A DNA stretch of 6,551 nt from the NCBI GenBank assembly GCA_946628745.1, contig CAMOXA010000089.1, positions 1 to 6,551 of the forward strand. The letters are read 5' to 3'. Shown one piece after another: positions 5,721 through 6,551 of the stretch. The position numbers were made by a program, and so were the translations under genes. The number at the start of each line of letters is the position of its first letter. Position 1 is the first letter of the stretch. The stretch comes from an uncultured Verrucomicrobiota bacterium (GTDB lineage Bacteria; Verrucomicrobiota; Kiritimatiellia; RFP12; UBA1067). A model generated the notes under the pieces. It did no database searches and was not told the DNA's origin. It saw only the letters and a program-made list of their open reading frames with translations.

Positions 5721-6551
5721 TCACATCAAGCTGAAAGCGTCGATGTCTATGGATACCCTTAGTTCGTCCGGCGGCGGCCTCACGCCCTGCAGCCACTTCC
5801 ACGCCCGCACGAGCGGGCCGACCTTTGCGGATCTGATGACAACCTGCCAGCGATACCAGCCCTCGGCTTTTTCAAGCGCGCTGGGGTATGCGTCGCCGAC
5901 CGAAAGCCCCTCGATCTTCATCAGCGACTTCGCGTACATGTCCGCCCACCCCGACACGAGCCGCGGATTCTTGCTTTTCATGTTGACGACCGAAAGATGG
6001 CAGAACGGCGGATAGAACCCCGCCTCCCGCTCCGCGATTTCGTCCGCTGCGAATCCGTCGTAGTCGCCCTTCGCCGCGGCGCGGATCGTCGCCGACGAAA
6101 CATCGTACGTCTGTATGACGGCCTCGCCCGGCAGCTCGGCGCGTCCGGCGCGTCCGGCGACCTGTGAGAGGAGCTGGAACGTGCGTTCGGCCGCACGAAA
6201 GTCCGGCATGTTGAGCGAGCTGTCCGCGTTCAATACGCCGACGAGGGTGACATTCGGGAAGTCGAGCCCCTTCGCTATCATCTGGGTGCCGATCAGTATG
6301 TCGGCCTCGTGCCGGCGGAAGGCCCCTAGTATGTCGTCGTGCGAGTTCTTGCGGCTTGTCGAGTCCGCATCCATCCGCAGCACCCTCGCCTCTTTGAAAC
6401 ATTCCTTCAGCGCCGCCTCGGCGCGCTGGGTGCCTACGCCTTTGTACTCGAGCGCCTGCGCCTGGCATGCCGGACATGTGCGCGGCACGGGGAGCCATCC
6501 GCCGCAGATGTGGCACCTTAGGCAGCTGTCGGCCTGGTGGTAGGTGTACGG
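5721..6551 (-). CDS. priA: Primosomal replication-restart helicase PriA, C-terminal part
   Basis: PriA recognises stalled forks and loads the replicative helicase through the primosome. The window holds the last 276 residues of a protein usually about 700-750 long; the N-terminus lies beyond the right edge. Visible landmarks are zinc-binding cysteine pairs at window residues 13/16 (CHIC) and 26/29 (CPAC), GVGTQ after them, helicase motif V (GTQMIAKGLDFPNV, 88-101), motif VI (QLLSQVAGRAGR, 126-137), and the conserved REAGFYPPF (175-183). The chain ends with the WYRWQVVIRS and VSIDIDAFSLM blocks of the C-terminal domain. All visible motifs are intact. It is a housekeeping gene and marks the boundary of the T3SS block. 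Being on the same strand, with only 79 nt to the next gene, it may contribute read-through transcription. Confidence 0.97.
   Translation of the reverse strand, partial: PYTYHQADSCLRCHICGGWLPVPRTCPACQAQALEYKGVGTQRAEAALKECFKEARVLRMDADSTSRKNSHDDILGAFRRHEADILIGTQMIAKGLDFPNVTLVGVLNADSSLNMPDFRAAERTFQLLSQVAGRAGRAELPGEAVIQTYDVSSATIRAAAKGDYDGFAADEIAEREAGFYPPFCHLSVVNMKSKNPRLVSGWADMYAKSLMKIEGLSVGDAYPSALEKAEGWYRWQVVIRSAKVGPLVRAWKWLQGVRPPPDELRVSIDIDAFSLM

Overview
The window is a GC-rich bacterial segment in which every supported gene lies on the minus strand. It carries seven genes of a Ysc-type type III secretion system (T3SS), followed on the right by the 3' end of priA. A secretin with a signal peptide and an injectisome-type export gate imply a Gram-negative (two-membrane) organism. 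Nothing here fixes the phylum. The gene set resembles the Yersinia Ysc / Pseudomonas Psc lineage in content but not in order, and sequence divergence is high.

Layout in transcription order (right to left): the C-terminal 276 residues of the PriA helicase (5721-6551); a 79-nt AT-rich gap (5642-5720); a small CesT/YscB-like chaperone (5180-5641); the SctC outer-membrane secretin with an unusual charged C-terminal tail (3150-5159); an AIM24-like protein of unknown role (2536-3150); the SctW gatekeeper, a natural YopN-TyeA fusion (1358-2536); a SycN-like chaperone (978-1361); a probable SctX (595-981); and the first 198 residues of the SctV export gate, cut by the window edge (1-595).

The genes from sctC to sctV form an unbroken overlapping chain. 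Each stop codon overlaps the next start (TGATG, TGATG, ATGA, GTGA, TGATG), and from the AIM24 gene onward the last codons of each gene also encode the ribosome binding site of the next. This implies one transcript with strong translational coupling.

Functionally the cluster is a substrate-switching module. In Yersinia, YscB and SycN form the heterodimeric chaperone of YopN; YopN/TyeA plugs secretion at the export gate; and YscX with YscY binds SctV. Here the same roles appear next to the secretin and export gate. Two departures stand out: an AIM24-family protein sits in the middle of the operon, and there is no sctY between sctX and sctV. No intergenic stretch exceeds 300 bases, and I saw no tRNA, rRNA, insertion sequence, CRISPR array or intrinsic terminator.
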